A stretch of 42,439 nucleotides of DNA from Nitrospirota bacterium (GCA_021783515.1 JAJXTV010000031.1:1-42439); one strand, 5' to 3'; counted from the first letter of the stretch, positions 7,588 to 16,076 are shown. Translations and numbers: made by a program. The notes: generated from the sequence alone by a model not told the origin.

Positions 7588-10500
7588 TCATCTCACGATC
7601 ACCTTTCTGAATTTCAGGAACCTCGTCCCGTGGATCTTCTTGAAGTACGGTCCGTCCTGGGTATCGTCCTTCTTTACCAGCTCCCAGCCGGCAGACTTCA
7701 GGGTCTTCTCGTCGTTCGACAGCCGCTTCGTAAAGATCGAGGCCGTCCCGTAGGGGTTCTTGATCCCGCGATTCCGGCAGAGCAGGTCCAGGGCATCCAC
7801 CATTTCGGAGGAAGTGGCCGTAAACTCAAAAATCGCGCGCGAATAAATATCGCCGGCCTGTGCGTCCGTACATTCGCATTTCTCGCTGCCTTCGGCATAA
7901 GAGTCCCTGATCTTGTGGCAGGCCATGCAGTGGCTCTTGGCCTTAGTCTTGACCGCCTCGATGTGGTAATCCTGGTGGTAGTAGACAAAGACATCCTCGC
8001 CCGGGTAATCCTTGTGGACCGTAGGCTCGCTTATACTCTTCATCTTGCCCATGTATTCGCTCACAAGGCCGTCCAGAAGCTTAATGATGCTGTTGGAAGA
8101 TGTCTCCGTGTCCTTCGCCTTGGCGTTCTGGTAATCGATCCAGGCGTTCCTGATCTCCTTCGCAGCCGTGGGGATCTCTTCCGGAGTGCCGAACAGGAAG
8201 TCGTCCTCGTCATAATAGGGCACATACTTCAGCATCTTCTCAAGCATCAGCATCAGGAGCGCCAGGTATTCGTCCGTGCGGTTCTTGGCGTGGTTCTTAT
8301 GCTCTTTCTTAAGGACCGTGATGTAATCCTTCCTGACGTCCAGATTAGGCAATATGTCCCTGCTGATAAACTTCAGGATAGCCGACAGGATCAGGTCCCT
8401 CCTCTTGATGACAGATCGGATGACCTCATCTTCGACGAATGCATCATTTTTAAATTTAAACGAGAAGTCGATGTCGAAGGTCCTATTGATAAGCTCGGCC
8501 TTCACGAACGGCTCGATCGCGGTGATAAGAACCAGCGCCTTCGGCTGCTCCTGGATCGTGTCGCTGTCCGTTCCCTGGGTGCGCTTCTCCTTGCCTCCCT
8601 TCGTTGCTGATAAAAGGAGGAACTTCAATATCGATTTCGTGAAGTCGTCGCTTTCGAGGTTGTCTATGATCAGCAGAGGGTTTTGGCTGGCCACCGCATA
8701 TGCGGCCGCGGCCGAGGGATCGCCAAGGTCGTCCTTGCCATAGATCAGCAGGCTCAGCAGCTTCGCGGCCGTCGTCTTGCCGGCGGACGATGCGCCCGAG
8801 AACTTCATCAGTCCCATATAGGGGCTGAAGTCCAGCATAAAGGCGGACAAGAACCAACAGAGTATAAGGTAGCGCTGTTCGCGCTCGCACGTCATATTCT
8901 CGAATACGAGCTCCTGCAGCGCCGCCATGCCCTCTTTGATGTCGGCGTCGGGAAGAAAATTCATCGGAAGGATCTTCTTCGACGATTTAAGGAGCACACC
9001 CTCTTTGTTCATCCCGTTGGGCAGCTCCTCCACTCCCGCCGGCGAGATCTTCAATATCCCGTTATTCGGCGAGTTCAGATTGATATAAATCGAATCCGTC
9101 GCCCGGTCCGTGTGGATCCATGACGCCAGATCGATCTGCATGCCCGAGTTGTACGCCTCGCTCGCCAGGGACTCCCATACGGACCGGCCGGGTTCCTTGG
9201 TCGGCAGCAGCCCCGTAAGCTTCTTCACGAGCGCATTAAAGGGCCTGTTGTTCCCGATCGAATATATCGAGTGGTGATAAAGCAGGTAAACGTCGCCCAT
9301 CCGGTCGCGGTAAAAGCGGCCCTGCTGACAGAGGCTCTTGAAGATCATGCCGGCAATTATGTTCGGGTCCGCGTCCTTCTTCGGCGTCTGCGCAAAGTAA
9401 ACCTGTAACTTACTCCAGAGCTCCTGATTCTGGTCGAGCTCCTTTTCGATCGATTCCTCCGTCCAGCCGAGCTTCGAGAGCTTCTCGATATAGACGATCT
9501 TTTCGACTTCAACCATGTCGGCAACGGCGGCGAAAATACCCCTATCTCTTAGTGCCTTCAGCCGTTCGTCTTTGTCCTCGCCCTGGGCGATCTCCCCGAT
9601 CTCCCAGCTGATATAGTCGCGCGCCTCATCCTGAAGGCGCTTGATCTCCTTCCTGCGGTCGCCTTCGAACTTCCTCAAGTATTCGTCAGGGTCCTTCATA
9701 TACGTCGCGCTGCCTTCAGGCCCTGACGGATGAGAGATGATCCGGATATTCGTCCCCCCGGATCCGGACATCCCCTTGCAAATCTTCCGGACAAAGTTCT
9801 TGCCGCCCTGATCATTGTCCAACCAAAGATAGAGATGCTTTTTGCTGCAAAACGTGCTCAGCGCCTTCAGCTGATATTCGGCCGGCTGGCCGATCATCCC
9901 GATCACATGGTCGACGCCGCTGTCCAGGACGCTCAGGAGATCGTTTTCACCTTCCACAACGATGACCTCGCCATATTTCGAAAGGGCGTCCTGGTTGTAA
10001 AACCGCCAGTCCTTCAGACGCTCTTTCTCCGGAAGCTGATATTTGTATTTCTTCTGAGGGTCCTTAATCGTGAAGTGGAGCACCCGGCCTTTTTCATGAT
10101 GTGGGAAAATAGCCACGCCTTTCACAAAGAAATCCGTCAGGTGCTCCACTCCTTCGTGGTCTTTCCTGGGCTTCGCCAGGCCCGAGGCGGTGATTTCGGT
10201 ATCTGTAAATTGCTTCGACCTCAGATATTCGAGCAGCCATCCGTCCGTCCAGCCGATCTGCATTTTTCTGAGGACGTCCTCCTTATGCCCGCGTTCCTGG
10301 ATGAGGTATTGCTTCCCGCCATTATCGAGCATGTGATTGTGGTAGTAGGTGGCGGCCTCTATGAAGATTCGCTCTTTCGTGGAAAGTTTGAGGTCCCGGG
10401 ATCCTTTTGCCGGCGCCGACAAGGTGAGGCCGGCGATTCGTGCCGCATATCTTAGCGATTCCTGAAGGTCGATGCTCTTATGCTCCTGAAGGAAGGAAAA

Positions 10501-10695
10501 GAGGTCACCGCCCCTTCCGCACTGGTGGCATTTGAACTGACGGCCGGCATTGAAAAGAGAGAAGCATTCATGACCGTGGCAGAAGGGGCATTCAGAAAGA
10601 TGCTTGCCCTTCATCGACAGCCCCGTCTCCTGAGTGATTATCTGCAGGAGATCGAGCTTTTCCTTTATCCGTTCAAAGTCGTTATCAGAGGTCAA
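7588..10695 (-). CDS. Multidomain DNA primase/helicase (CHC2 zinc finger, Toprim, P-loop ATPase)
   Basis: The protein has 1035 residues. Residues about 30-60 hold a CHC2-type zinc finger (CPFCHGHECF then CHQCGRGGD), as in DnaG primases. A Toprim domain follows with VVVEGENDLLSVL and LWLDNDQGG (acidic DxD). The C-terminal half has a P-loop ATPase with Walker A SGASSAGKTT and Walker B LLIIDN, as in phage/plasmid replication helicases. Near the C-terminus two further CxxC-type pairs (CMACHK, CECTD) suggest another zinc site. The frame is closed by TAA directly before a TTG at 10695, so TTG or an internal codon must be the start. It lies 60 bp downstream of intI on the same strand. It is probably the replication initiator of the element. 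Confidence 0.88.
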   Translation of the reverse strand: MTSDNDFERIKEKLDLLQIITQETGLSMKGKHLSECPFCHGHECFSLFNAGRQFKCHQCGRGGDLFSFLQEHKSIDLQESLRYAARIAGLTLSAPAKGSRDLKLSTKERIFIEAATYYHNHMLDNGGKQYLIQERGHKEDVLRKMQIGWTDGWLLEYLRSKQFTDTEITASGLAKPRKDHEGVEHLTDFFVKGVAIFPHHEKGRVLHFTIKDPQKKYKYQLPEKERLKDWRFYNQDALSKYGEVIVVEGENDLLSVLDSGVDHVIGMIGQPAEYQLKALSTFCSKKHLYLWLDNDQGGKNFVRKICKGMSGSGGTNIRIISHPSGPEGSATYMKDPDEYLRKFEGDRRKEIKRLQDEARDYISWEIGEIAQGEDKDERLKALRDRGIFAAVADMVEVEKIVYIEKLSKLGWTEESIEKELDQNQELWSKLQVYFAQTPKKDADPNIIAGMIFKSLCQQGRFYRDRMGDVYLLYHHSIYSIGNNRPFNALVKKLTGLLPTKEPGRSVWESLASEAYNSGMQIDLASWIHTDRATDSIYINLNSPNNGILKISPAGVEELPNGMNKEGVLLKSSKKILPMNFLPDADIKEGMAALQELVFENMTCEREQRYLILCWFLSAFMLDFSPYMGLMKFSGASSAGKTTAAKLLSLLIYGKDDLGDPSAAAAYAVASQNPLLIIDNLESDDFTKSILKFLLLSATKGGKEKRTQGTDSDTIQEQPKALVLITAIEPFVKAELINRTFDIDFSFKFKNDAFVEDEVIRSVIKRRDLILSAILKFISRDILPNLDVRKDYITVLKKEHKNHAKNRTDEYLALLMLMLEKMLKYVPYYDEDDFLFGTPEEIPTAAKEIRNAWIDYQNAKAKDTETSSNSIIKLLDGLVSEYMGKMKSISEPTVHKDYPGEDVFVYYHQDYHIEAVKTKAKSHCMACHKIRDSYAEGSEKCECTDAQAGDIYSRAIFEFTATSSEMVDALDLLCRNRGIKNPYGTASIFTKRLSNDEKTLKSAGWELVKKDDTQDGPYFKKIHGTRFLKFRKVIVR

Positions 10696-10754
10696 TTATT
10701 CGGGTTGAGCATCCTTTCTGTTATTTGTCATCCCGGCGTGTCCGGAATCCTTCT

Positions 10755-11810
10755 TCATTTACTTCCGCCCGCCGCCACAAGCCTGTCCAGCGGGCTCTTC
10801 ACCATCGAAGGCGATTGCATCACATGCAGATAGATCATCGTGGTCTCGATGCTTTCGTGGCCGAGGAGGTCCTGCACTACGCGAACATTCTCGCCGTCTT
10901 CCAGAAGATGAGTCGCGTAGGAATGCCGGAAGATATGCGGCGTCACATGCTTAAAAATGCGGGCTTCGTAGCGGGCGCGCTTTACCGCCTTCTGGACTGC
11001 GCTTTCGTGCAGATGGTGCCGACGCTGTATGTGGGTCTTTGGCTCTATAAAACGGGAGGTGGCAGGGAATACCCATTGCCAGCCCCACTCCTTGCTTGCG
11101 TTAGGATATTTGCGGTCAAGGGCGTTAGGGAGCAGGATAGACCCCCACCCCTTAGCAAGATCCTGCTCGTGCATGCGCTTGGCGTTTTGCAAATGGACCT
11201 GCAACGCGGGGATAAGCGTTTCGGGCAAGGCCAGTGCCCTGGACTTGCCGCCCTTGGCGTTATGGATAGTAATCAGCTTCCGATCGAAGTCGACATCCTG
11301 GACCCTAAGAGTCAGACAATCGCTCTTGACCCGCAGGCCACAGCCATACATCAAGGAGCAGATAAGATGATAAACCCCGGAAAGTTTACTGAGGATCAGA
11401 ACTACCTCTTCCTTGGAAAGTACGGTGGGCAGATGCTTTGGCTTCTTCGCCCTGGGCGCGTCGATCAGCCCGATGCCTTGCTTGAAGACTTGCTTATATA
11501 AAAAAAGAAGGGCACAGAGGGCTACGTTCTGAGTTGAAGCGGAAACTTTCCCGTCCACGGCCATCCAGGTGAGATATTCCCGAACGGCATCATTGCCGCG
11601 CAGGGTCGAATGAATCCTGATACGGTAGTCGATGAAGTCTTCGACATAATAAAGATAGGAATCGCGGGTCGATTCGGCCTTATGATGGAGTTTAAGTTCC
11701 CGCTCCATCCGCCGAAGAATTTCTTCTTTGGATAGGCCGCTTTTCGCGGGAATATTATCCGCTTGATTTGGCTGATATTTCTTTAGTTGATAAATAGTTG
11801 CCATCATCAC
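10755..11810 (-). CDS. intI: Integron integrase IntI
   Basis: A tyrosine recombinase of 351 residues with GLR at 158-160, HIFR at 292-295, LLGH at 315-318 and Tyr327 as nucleophile. Residues 221-249 (GWGSILLPNALDRKYPNA, then WGWQWVF) are the extra patch that separates IntI from XerC/D and allows recognition of folded attC hairpins. The RRHHLHES and IYLHV segments also match class 1 IntI closely. The start at 11810 follows AAGGGGTGTG; three ATG codons are stacked there. The usual Glu after the first Arg (GxRxxE) is replaced. The gene sits divergent to the array direction, as expected, and 60 bp upstream of the primase, so it may be co-transcribed with replication genes. Confidence 0.93.
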   Translation of the reverse strand: MMMATIYQLKKYQPNQADNIPAKSGLSKEEILRRMERELKLHHKAESTRDSYLYYVEDFIDYRIRIHSTLRGNDAVREYLTWMAVDGKVSASTQNVALCALLFLYKQVFKQGIGLIDAPRAKKPKHLPTVLSKEEVVLILSKLSGVYHLICSLMYGCGLRVKSDCLTLRVQDVDFDRKLITIHNAKGGKSRALALPETLIPALQVHLQNAKRMHEQDLAKGWGSILLPNALDRKYPNASKEWGWQWVFPATSRFIEPKTHIQRRHHLHESAVQKAVKRARYEARIFKHVTPHIFRHSYATHLLEDGENVRVVQDLLGHESIETTMIYLHVMQSPSMVKSPLDRLVAAGGSK

Positions 11811-11858
11811 ACCCCTTCCGTATTAATATGCCTGTCGGCCGTTGAAGAATTGTTATAT
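11811..11858. other. attI-like primary recombination site
   Basis: The 48 bp between the intI start and the first cassette end in the core GTTATAT (11,852-11,858). The first cassette begins at TTATAT and its attC has the complementary ATATAAC, which fixes the insertion point. A GTTGAAG a few bases left may be the second, weaker integrase box. No LexA box or cassette promoter was recognised in this short interval. Confidence 0.75.
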
Positions 11859-12089
11859 GCACCCAAGATCATACCTCGTGTTCAGCACCCTCGCTTGATT
11901 AAAATGGCCTTCGAGTTTTGGAGCGTCACCGGGAAATTTCAGGCGCAGGATAATCCGCCTTCCCGTGCTTTTGCTCATTCGTTCGGCCTGTTCGATATTT
12001 TCCCATGCTCTCACTGGTGGCATTATCCCTCCGGTCTTCACGTACCTTTGCAGCTTTTTATAAGAACAGACATGAAAAACAATCATCAT
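11853..12089 (-). CDS. Cassette A: hypothetical small protein (78 aa)
   Basis: Not recognised with certainty. The frame starts with ATG codons at 12,089/12,086 inside the R'' box of its own attC and ends with a TAA that is the reverse complement of TTA in the attI core. The gene therefore fills the cassette end to end. Visible features are FHVCSYKKLQRYVKTGG at the N-terminus and TGRRIILRLKF. The layout is faintly like small ADP-ribosyltransferase-fold proteins, but that is weak. There is no clear ribosome site; translation may rely on coupling or a short leader. Confidence 0.6.
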   Translation of the reverse strand: MMIVFHVCSYKKLQRYVKTGGIMPPVRAWENIEQAERMSKSTGRRIILRLKFPGDAPKLEGHFNQARVLNTRYDLGCI

Positions 12090-12176
12090 ATAACATCCGC
12101 ATCGAGGCGACGCGGATTAACCTCCTTTCTTTTTCCCAAACGCTCTTGCCCGCGCTCCTCATGCGGGGCGTTGTGG
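12088..12176 (+). repeat. attC site of cassette A
   Basis: R'' is ATATAAC at 12,088 and R' is GTTGTGG at 12,170. The left arm CCGCATCGAGG pairs with the right arm CCTCATGCGG, with an extra C in the left arm. The R'' complements the GTTATAT core at 11,852. Confidence 0.88.
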
Positions 12177-12180
12177 CTCC

Positions 12181-12369
12181 TCATGCCTGTACCCCTTCAC
12201 CGTCCGGGGAAGTCGTAAATTTGATGATCTTTAGTCGCAGCTTTTCGATTTCCACAGAAAGATGGATATAATCCTTGCCGCAACCGTTACATTCATATCC
12301 GGTGTCCAGGTCCTTGCCGCATTCGGGGCAAATGTCATCTGCCAGTTTAAGTATGTCCGCATGTGTCAT
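12181..12369 (-). CDS. Cassette B: small zinc-ribbon protein (62 aa)
   Basis: Two CxxC knuckles are present, CPEC and CNGC, spaced as in a rubredoxin-like zinc ribbon, followed by an amphipathic helix (VEIEKLRLKIIK). The ATG at 12,369 has AAGGAG about 6 bp upstream, a good ribosome site. The stop lies 10 bp inside the cassette boundary. The gene is antiparallel to its attC. Such small ribbons are usually protein- or nucleic-acid-binding adaptors; no specific role can be given. Confidence 0.75.
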   Translation of the reverse strand: MTHADILKLADDICPECGKDLDTGYECNGCGKDYIHLSVEIEKLRLKIIKFTTSPDGEGVQA

Positions 12370-12413
12370 GATGTCAGCTCCTTAATTAGAGAATTATTAA
12401 AGACCACAGCCAG

Positions 12414-12504
12414 CCACAACAATTTGCTCAAGGCGACCCCGTGGAAGCGGGTCGCGTTTTCAGTCTTGCGTGGTTGCCGGGGTCGCCTTAGCATGGCGTT
12501 CAGT
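12414..12504 (+). repeat. attC site of cassette B
   Basis: R'' CCACAAC (12,414) and R' GTTCAGT (12,498). The arms AAGGCGACCCCG and CGGGGTCGCCTT pair over 12 bp, and the left arm has one extra C (GCTCAAGG against GCTAAGG). Core and arm sequence resemble the aadA-type attC. Confidence 0.93.
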
Positions 12505-12505
12505 G

Positions 12506-13213
12506 TCAAGGCAATATCTCCATTGCGTCTTCTGTAATAGTGTTAAGGTCATCAGTCTCCATTATGCTTTCAGCCTCCCATGCTTCGCTAAATTCTCTCG
12601 CTGCGAACATTTCAGCAAGCCCCGATATTTGAGACAGTCGTAATATTTCATCAGAGTCCATACCCAAATTTTTAGCAATCTTTTCATCTGACCAGTTACG
12701 CCGCTTTAATTCAACAATAATGTCAGACATTGCACTGATTTGATGTTTCCCTCTTGCTCTGTTATGCCTGATCGTAGATGCTATTCTGTCTCCCCTATCA
12801 ATCCTGTCTGCGTTAATCGTTACAACAGGCAAGTAACCTTTTATTCTCGCTGATACAGGCTTACATTCTTTCCCGACTCTATGCCTATGAAAACCATCAA
12901 CAACAACTCTTTTTTCATTTTCGATAAAGGCAACAATCGGTTGTGTATATCCGTCTTCAAGTATAGAAGTCTTCAGTAATTCCATTTCAGGTGGAGCTAC
13001 TTTATTCGGGTTATAGTCATTGCCTTCAATGTCATCAAACGAAATCCATAAAACACAATCAACCGGCTCTGCTTTCATAGGTGACATATCATGAAGTTTT
13101 ATTTTTAAAGCATTTATCACAGCAATTCTTTCATCTTCTTGCAACTGTAACAATCCTTCAAACGCAGTCGTGGCTTTTTCAAGTATCTGATAGCCCATCA
13201 ATCCAACTTCCAT
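12506..13213 (-). CDS. ibrB: Cassette C: IbrB-like ParB/Srx-domain protein
   Basis: The protein has 235 residues. The ParB-type N-domain is clear: LEDGYTQPIVAF, then VVVDGFHRHRVGKE (the DGFHR nucleotide-binding box), then RHNRARGKHQISAMSDIIVEL. A helix-turn-helix follows (SDEKIAKNLGMDSDEILRL). IbrB pairs with the PP-loop protein IbrA in enterobacterial prophage-derived loci, where the pair activates eib genes; its biochemistry is not settled. Here ibrB overlaps the end of ibrA by 16 bp. The gene ends 2 bp from the attC B core, so the pair is a compact cassette cargo. Lower GC than the surrounding element suggests separate origin. Confidence 0.85.
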   Translation of the reverse strand: MEVGLMGYQILEKATTAFEGLLQLQEDERIAVINALKIKLHDMSPMKAEPVDCVLWISFDDIEGNDYNPNKVAPPEMELLKTSILEDGYTQPIVAFIENEKRVVVDGFHRHRVGKECKPVSARIKGYLPVVTINADRIDRGDRIASTIRHNRARGKHQISAMSDIIVELKRRNWSDEKIAKNLGMDSDEILRLSQISGLAEMFAAREFSEAWEAESIMETDDLNTITEDAMEILP

Positions 13214-14412
13214 GTCTGTTTCCTTTCTTGCATGAGTTTTAAATATTTTCCATATGCTTCACTTTTGTGTTGGGTAAAGCTCAACCCCTTACACCAATAA
13301 TCATTTCTCAAAAGTGATTTTACTATACGTCTCCAAGACGGGACTTTTCTTTTTGCCTCCATTGCATAATCAGCTTCATCTGGTATCCCAGGAAAATCAG
13401 AATAACCTCTTTTGCTCCACCACATACGGAAAACAGCAATTTTGTTTTCATAGTGTTCTCTTGTCTTTGGTGGCATGGAATGTAAAAGCAGTTCAGCGAA
13501 ACTCCGCCAGGTGTGGCCTTCCGGCTTGCTTACTTTTCTATAGCCATTAATATTCCCGGTTTCTTGAATATATAAGGCTCCACTATTAGCCCCGTTGACT
13601 CGCGCAACAACTCTTGTCCATGTTTCAGGTTCAATCAGATGAAACAACCAAAGTCCTCTCCTTTGGTCATCTCCATAAGGTTGACAAATTCTCATTTGGC
13701 TAAGAGTCAATCCAGCTTTATACATCAGATCATAAAGCATGTTGTGTGGTCTTGAATTTTTAGCATGATATATCCAGAGGTCTTCAACCTTCCAATCATA
13801 AATAGGATAAATGTTGTAAAGATTTTCTATGATTTTGGTGGTAAACATTTTGCCTTCATACGTTTCTTTTGTTTTGCTGGCAATAGTCCTATATCTGTTG
13901 AGACTTTCATCTGTTCTAATTCCAACGAAACAAGCACACGATTTGCCTTCAGCAAACCAGTTACCAAACTCAGGAACAAACTCTTCAAATTCCATTCCTG
14001 CATGAAAAAAAGGAAAATAGTTTTCATCACAAATAGACATCGGGGCTGGTTCTCTTATCCATGCTTCTACTTTTGATCTATCCCAACAAATCCAGTGAGT
14101 TTCAAACACGCTTACAGCATTACGCAAGTGGATAGGAAGGCATACCCAAAAAGGAATTGATATATCAGCATATAGATCATAACAATATTGCACATGGTCA
14201 ATTGTTAGTTTGTATTGTCCTTCAAGGTCTATGAATAGTATCCCTATTTTACGACCCCGTTTTTTTGCTTCATCAGCGACTAAATGCAACATAACTGTGC
14301 TGTCTTTCCCTCCACTGAAGCTAACGTATATTTTCTCGAAAGTATCAAAAGACCATGCTATTCGCTGTCTTGCAGCAGTTAAAACATCTATTCCAAGTTT
14401 TTTCTTAGGCAT
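13198..14412 (-). CDS. ibrA: Cassette C: IbrA-like PP-loop ATPase (PAPS reductase family, DUF3440)
   Basis: The protein has 404 residues, a full family length. The PP-loop is VSFSGGKDSTVML near residue 30. Conserved family blocks follow: IDLEGQY, PFWVCLPIHLRNAVS, CACFVGIRTDESLNRYR, YPIYDWKVEDLWIYH, GDDQRRGLW and VARVNGANSG. These enzymes adenylate or activate substrates using ATP; the true substrate of IbrA is unknown. ATG at 14,412 overlaps the upstream 121-aa ORF by 8 bp (ATGCCTAA), and ibrB overlaps its 3' end, so the three are translated together. It is a paralogue of the truncated gene at 1-1088. The AT-rich composition differs from the GC-rich element. Confidence 0.88.
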   Translation of the reverse strand: MPKKKLGIDVLTAARQRIAWSFDTFEKIYVSFSGGKDSTVMLHLVADEAKKRGRKIGILFIDLEGQYKLTIDHVQYCYDLYADISIPFWVCLPIHLRNAVSVFETHWICWDRSKVEAWIREPAPMSICDENYFPFFHAGMEFEEFVPEFGNWFAEGKSCACFVGIRTDESLNRYRTIASKTKETYEGKMFTTKIIENLYNIYPIYDWKVEDLWIYHAKNSRPHNMLYDLMYKAGLTLSQMRICQPYGDDQRRGLWLFHLIEPETWTRVVARVNGANSGALYIQETGNINGYRKVSKPEGHTWRSFAELLLHSMPPKTREHYENKIAVFRMWWSKRGYSDFPGIPDEADYAMEAKRKVPSWRRIVKSLLRNDYWCKGLSFTQHKSEAYGKYLKLMQERKQTWKLD

Positions 14413-14770
14413 TTTGCAGTTCCCATATTTCTATGATTTCATCAGCTATTTTATTAGCTTCCATCCGTTGTTCCTCTGTCAGCATCCACCATGCATCTTT
14501 TGTTTGTTGTTCTGACGACTTATGATTAAAACAACAAGATGCTTGTCCTATCCATGCTTGACGGTTACGTGATCTATTTGATAAATTTACGTCAGCAGAT
14601 ACCTTCCATCCTTGTATCATTGCAAGTGCTACGTTATAAAATTCAGTTGGCGTTGAAAGAAGAATTTTCGATAGTTCAACTTGATGTGGGGAATCTTGAC
14701 ATGATGGAAGTCTGTATAAACCATGCTTAAAGTCTTCCCATTCTGTGTATGGATGAAAAATTCTTATCAT
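14405..14770 (-). CDS. Cassette C: hypothetical protein upstream of ibrA (121 aa)
   Basis: Not recognised. It begins MIRIFHPYTEWEDFKHGLY, contains a central basic block RSRNRQAWIGQASCCFNHKSSEQQTKDAWW, and ends in an acidic helix. The ATG at 14,770 has AGAGG upstream and overlaps the TGA of the cassette D gene (ATGA), although the two belong to different cassettes. Overlap with ibrA indicates a three-gene functional unit, so it may be a third partner of the IbrAB system. Confidence 0.72.
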   Translation of the reverse strand: MIRIFHPYTEWEDFKHGLYRLPSCQDSPHQVELSKILLSTPTEFYNVALAMIQGWKVSADVNLSNRSRNRQAWIGQASCCFNHKSSEQQTKDAWWMLTEEQRMEANKIADEIIEIWELQNA

Positions 14771-15207
14771 TTAATCCTCTTGGAACAAATAGCAGCCACA
14801 CTGAACAAAGCACTCAAGCAGACGTGTGATAACCGTCTGTTGGTTTTGCCCTTTGCATTACACACGCTGCTTAGTTTCACGTTAGAGCGCACGCGCGCCT
14901 CTGCATATGCCAAGCCATGCACTTCACAATCCTTGAGTCGCGCGGCATGGTCAATCACAATTCCAGTCAGGGTTCTCCCTATCCACCCTTGTACAAGCCA
15001 CGTCGGCGAAACAACCTCAATGTCGTCGCGTCCAAGTTCGCTTGCCAGCCGTTCCGGGTAGTCAATTCTGTTGTTGCACCAGACGAAAATTGCTCCCTTG
15101 GGTGCTCCCCTAATCTGCCTTGTCGTCCGTCCTGTCCCTCGGTTACCTTCGAGCGCTCTAACATGGCGGTCAACCGGACTGCTTCCGGCGTTGCTGTTCG
15201 TAGTCAT
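14767..15207 (-). CDS. Cassette D: putative P-loop-like protein reading through a cassette junction
   Basis: The 146-residue frame starts at 15,207 inside attC D with a strong AGGAGG 5 bp upstream. Residues 22-32 (GNRGTGRTTRQI) resemble a Walker A variant seen in small phage ATP-binding proteins, and SPTWLVQG and GIVIDHAARL could form the following core. After about residue 105 the frame runs through attC C into the next cassette and stops at TGA overlapping the 121-aa ORF start. The last 40 residues are therefore translated attC and probably not the original C-terminus. Function unknown. Confidence 0.62.
   Translation of the reverse strand: MTTNSNAGSSPVDRHVRALEGNRGTGRTTRQIRGAPKGAIFVWCNNRIDYPERLASELGRDDIEVVSPTWLVQGWIGRTLTGIVIDHAARLKDCEVHGLAYAEARVRSNVKLSSVCNAKGKTNRRLSHVCLSALFSVAAICSKRIK
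14800..14887 (+). repeat. attC site of cassette C
   Basis: R'' ACTGAAC (14,800) matches the GTTCAGT core at 12,498; R' is GTTAGAG (14,881). Arms AAGCAGACGTGTG and CACACGCTGCTT pair with one bulge, and the left arm carries the extra C (CACTCAAG). Confidence 0.92.
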
Positions 15208-15254
15208 CTTGTCCTCCTGTGCGCCGGCATCAGCCGGTTACCTTCACGTTAAGC
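15156..15254 (+). repeat. attC site of cassette D
   Basis: R'' CTCTAAC (15,156) is complementary to the GTTAGAG core at 14,881; R' is GTTAAGC (15,248). Arms GGTCAACCGG and CCGGTTACC pair with the extra C on the left. The start and ribosome site of the antisense gene lie inside this site. Confidence 0.9.
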
Positions 15255-16076
15255 CCCACACATACCATCGCAGTCGGCCCATCCATTGCCTACGAAAGTT
15301 AATTGGTCGGGGTCTGTCCCTATGGTCAAATCTGCATCCCGAAGCGGTACACATTGCCGGTGCAAAAAAACCTCTTCTTTCATTCCTGGGATCTTGTTTC
15401 TTATCAGGTCATCAATCCGGCACGCTTCGGCAAAGTCTTCTGGTGCTGTGTTCCGCATCTTTTGCCATTCACTATTGCATCTGTTCGGGCAATAGACGCA
15501 GGCACTACGGGGCGGCAGTGGATAGCCGTGTTCATTCATCCACCGCAGGCAGTCATACCGGCTGATCTGCAAATCTACAAGCGGGTGATCGTGCGTTATC
15601 CATTTAACATCGGTGCATGGCTTCGCCCTGTGCCGTTCGTCAAAGGAGATGCCGCGCACCATCACGGCTTGCTTGCAGAATCGCCGTATCTCACGCCGGA
15701 TCGGTGTAACTTTGTAGTCCCAAGTGCATTGCCGGTGTATGCGCCCGCCGTTTGCCGTGAAGAGAGGTGGAGTGCTGAGGCGGTTCGTCTTGCCCGCACA
15801 AGCGGCTTCGATTGCCGCCGTATATCCTTCACCGGCCATCACCTGCACAAAGGGCATCTTTATCCGTGGAACGAGCCAGCCCAGCCACTTGTAGACGGCG
15901 GCAGGTTCGGCGCAGGTGTCGGCAAAGACAACCAAATCAGCCTTCTCAATTTCTCCATGCGCCATCATCATCGCCATTGTCGAACTCTGAACGCCAGCCC
16001 CCAAAGAAAGAACACGGAAGGGCTTAACAAATTGCTCAACCAGACGCGGGGTAACGATGGGTTGGTTTTCACTCAT
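15249..16076 (-). CDS. Cassette E: PP-loop ATPase, short phage-type PAPS reductase-like protein
   Basis: The protein has 275 residues. The PP-loop is the degenerate SLGAGVQSSTMAM form typical of phage members, followed by VVFADTCAEPAAVY. A probable metal site uses CVYCPNRC plus a terminal DCDGMCG. These phage proteins are usually annotated as PAPS reductases, but their role is unproven; tRNA, base or DNA sulfur or nucleotide chemistry are all possible. The ATG at 16,076 lies inside attC E with GGAG about 8 bp upstream. The TAA stop is the reverse complement of the first three bases of the cassette (15,249-15,251). The gene thus occupies the cassette almost entirely. Confidence 0.87.
   Translation of the reverse strand: MSENQPIVTPRLVEQFVKPFRVLSLGAGVQSSTMAMMMAHGEIEKADLVVFADTCAEPAAVYKWLGWLVPRIKMPFVQVMAGEGYTAAIEAACAGKTNRLSTPPLFTANGGRIHRQCTWDYKVTPIRREIRRFCKQAVMVRGISFDERHRAKPCTDVKWITHDHPLVDLQISRYDCLRWMNEHGYPLPPRSACVYCPNRCNSEWQKMRNTAPEDFAEACRIDDLIRNKIPGMKEEVFLHRQCVPLRDADLTIGTDPDQLTFVGNGWADCDGMCGA

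Noticed and set aside
7316-7591. Minus-strand ORF of 91 codons over the palindrome array
   Set aside because: The product is a translation of the 44-bp repeats (recurring YIYRR) and has no ribosome site.
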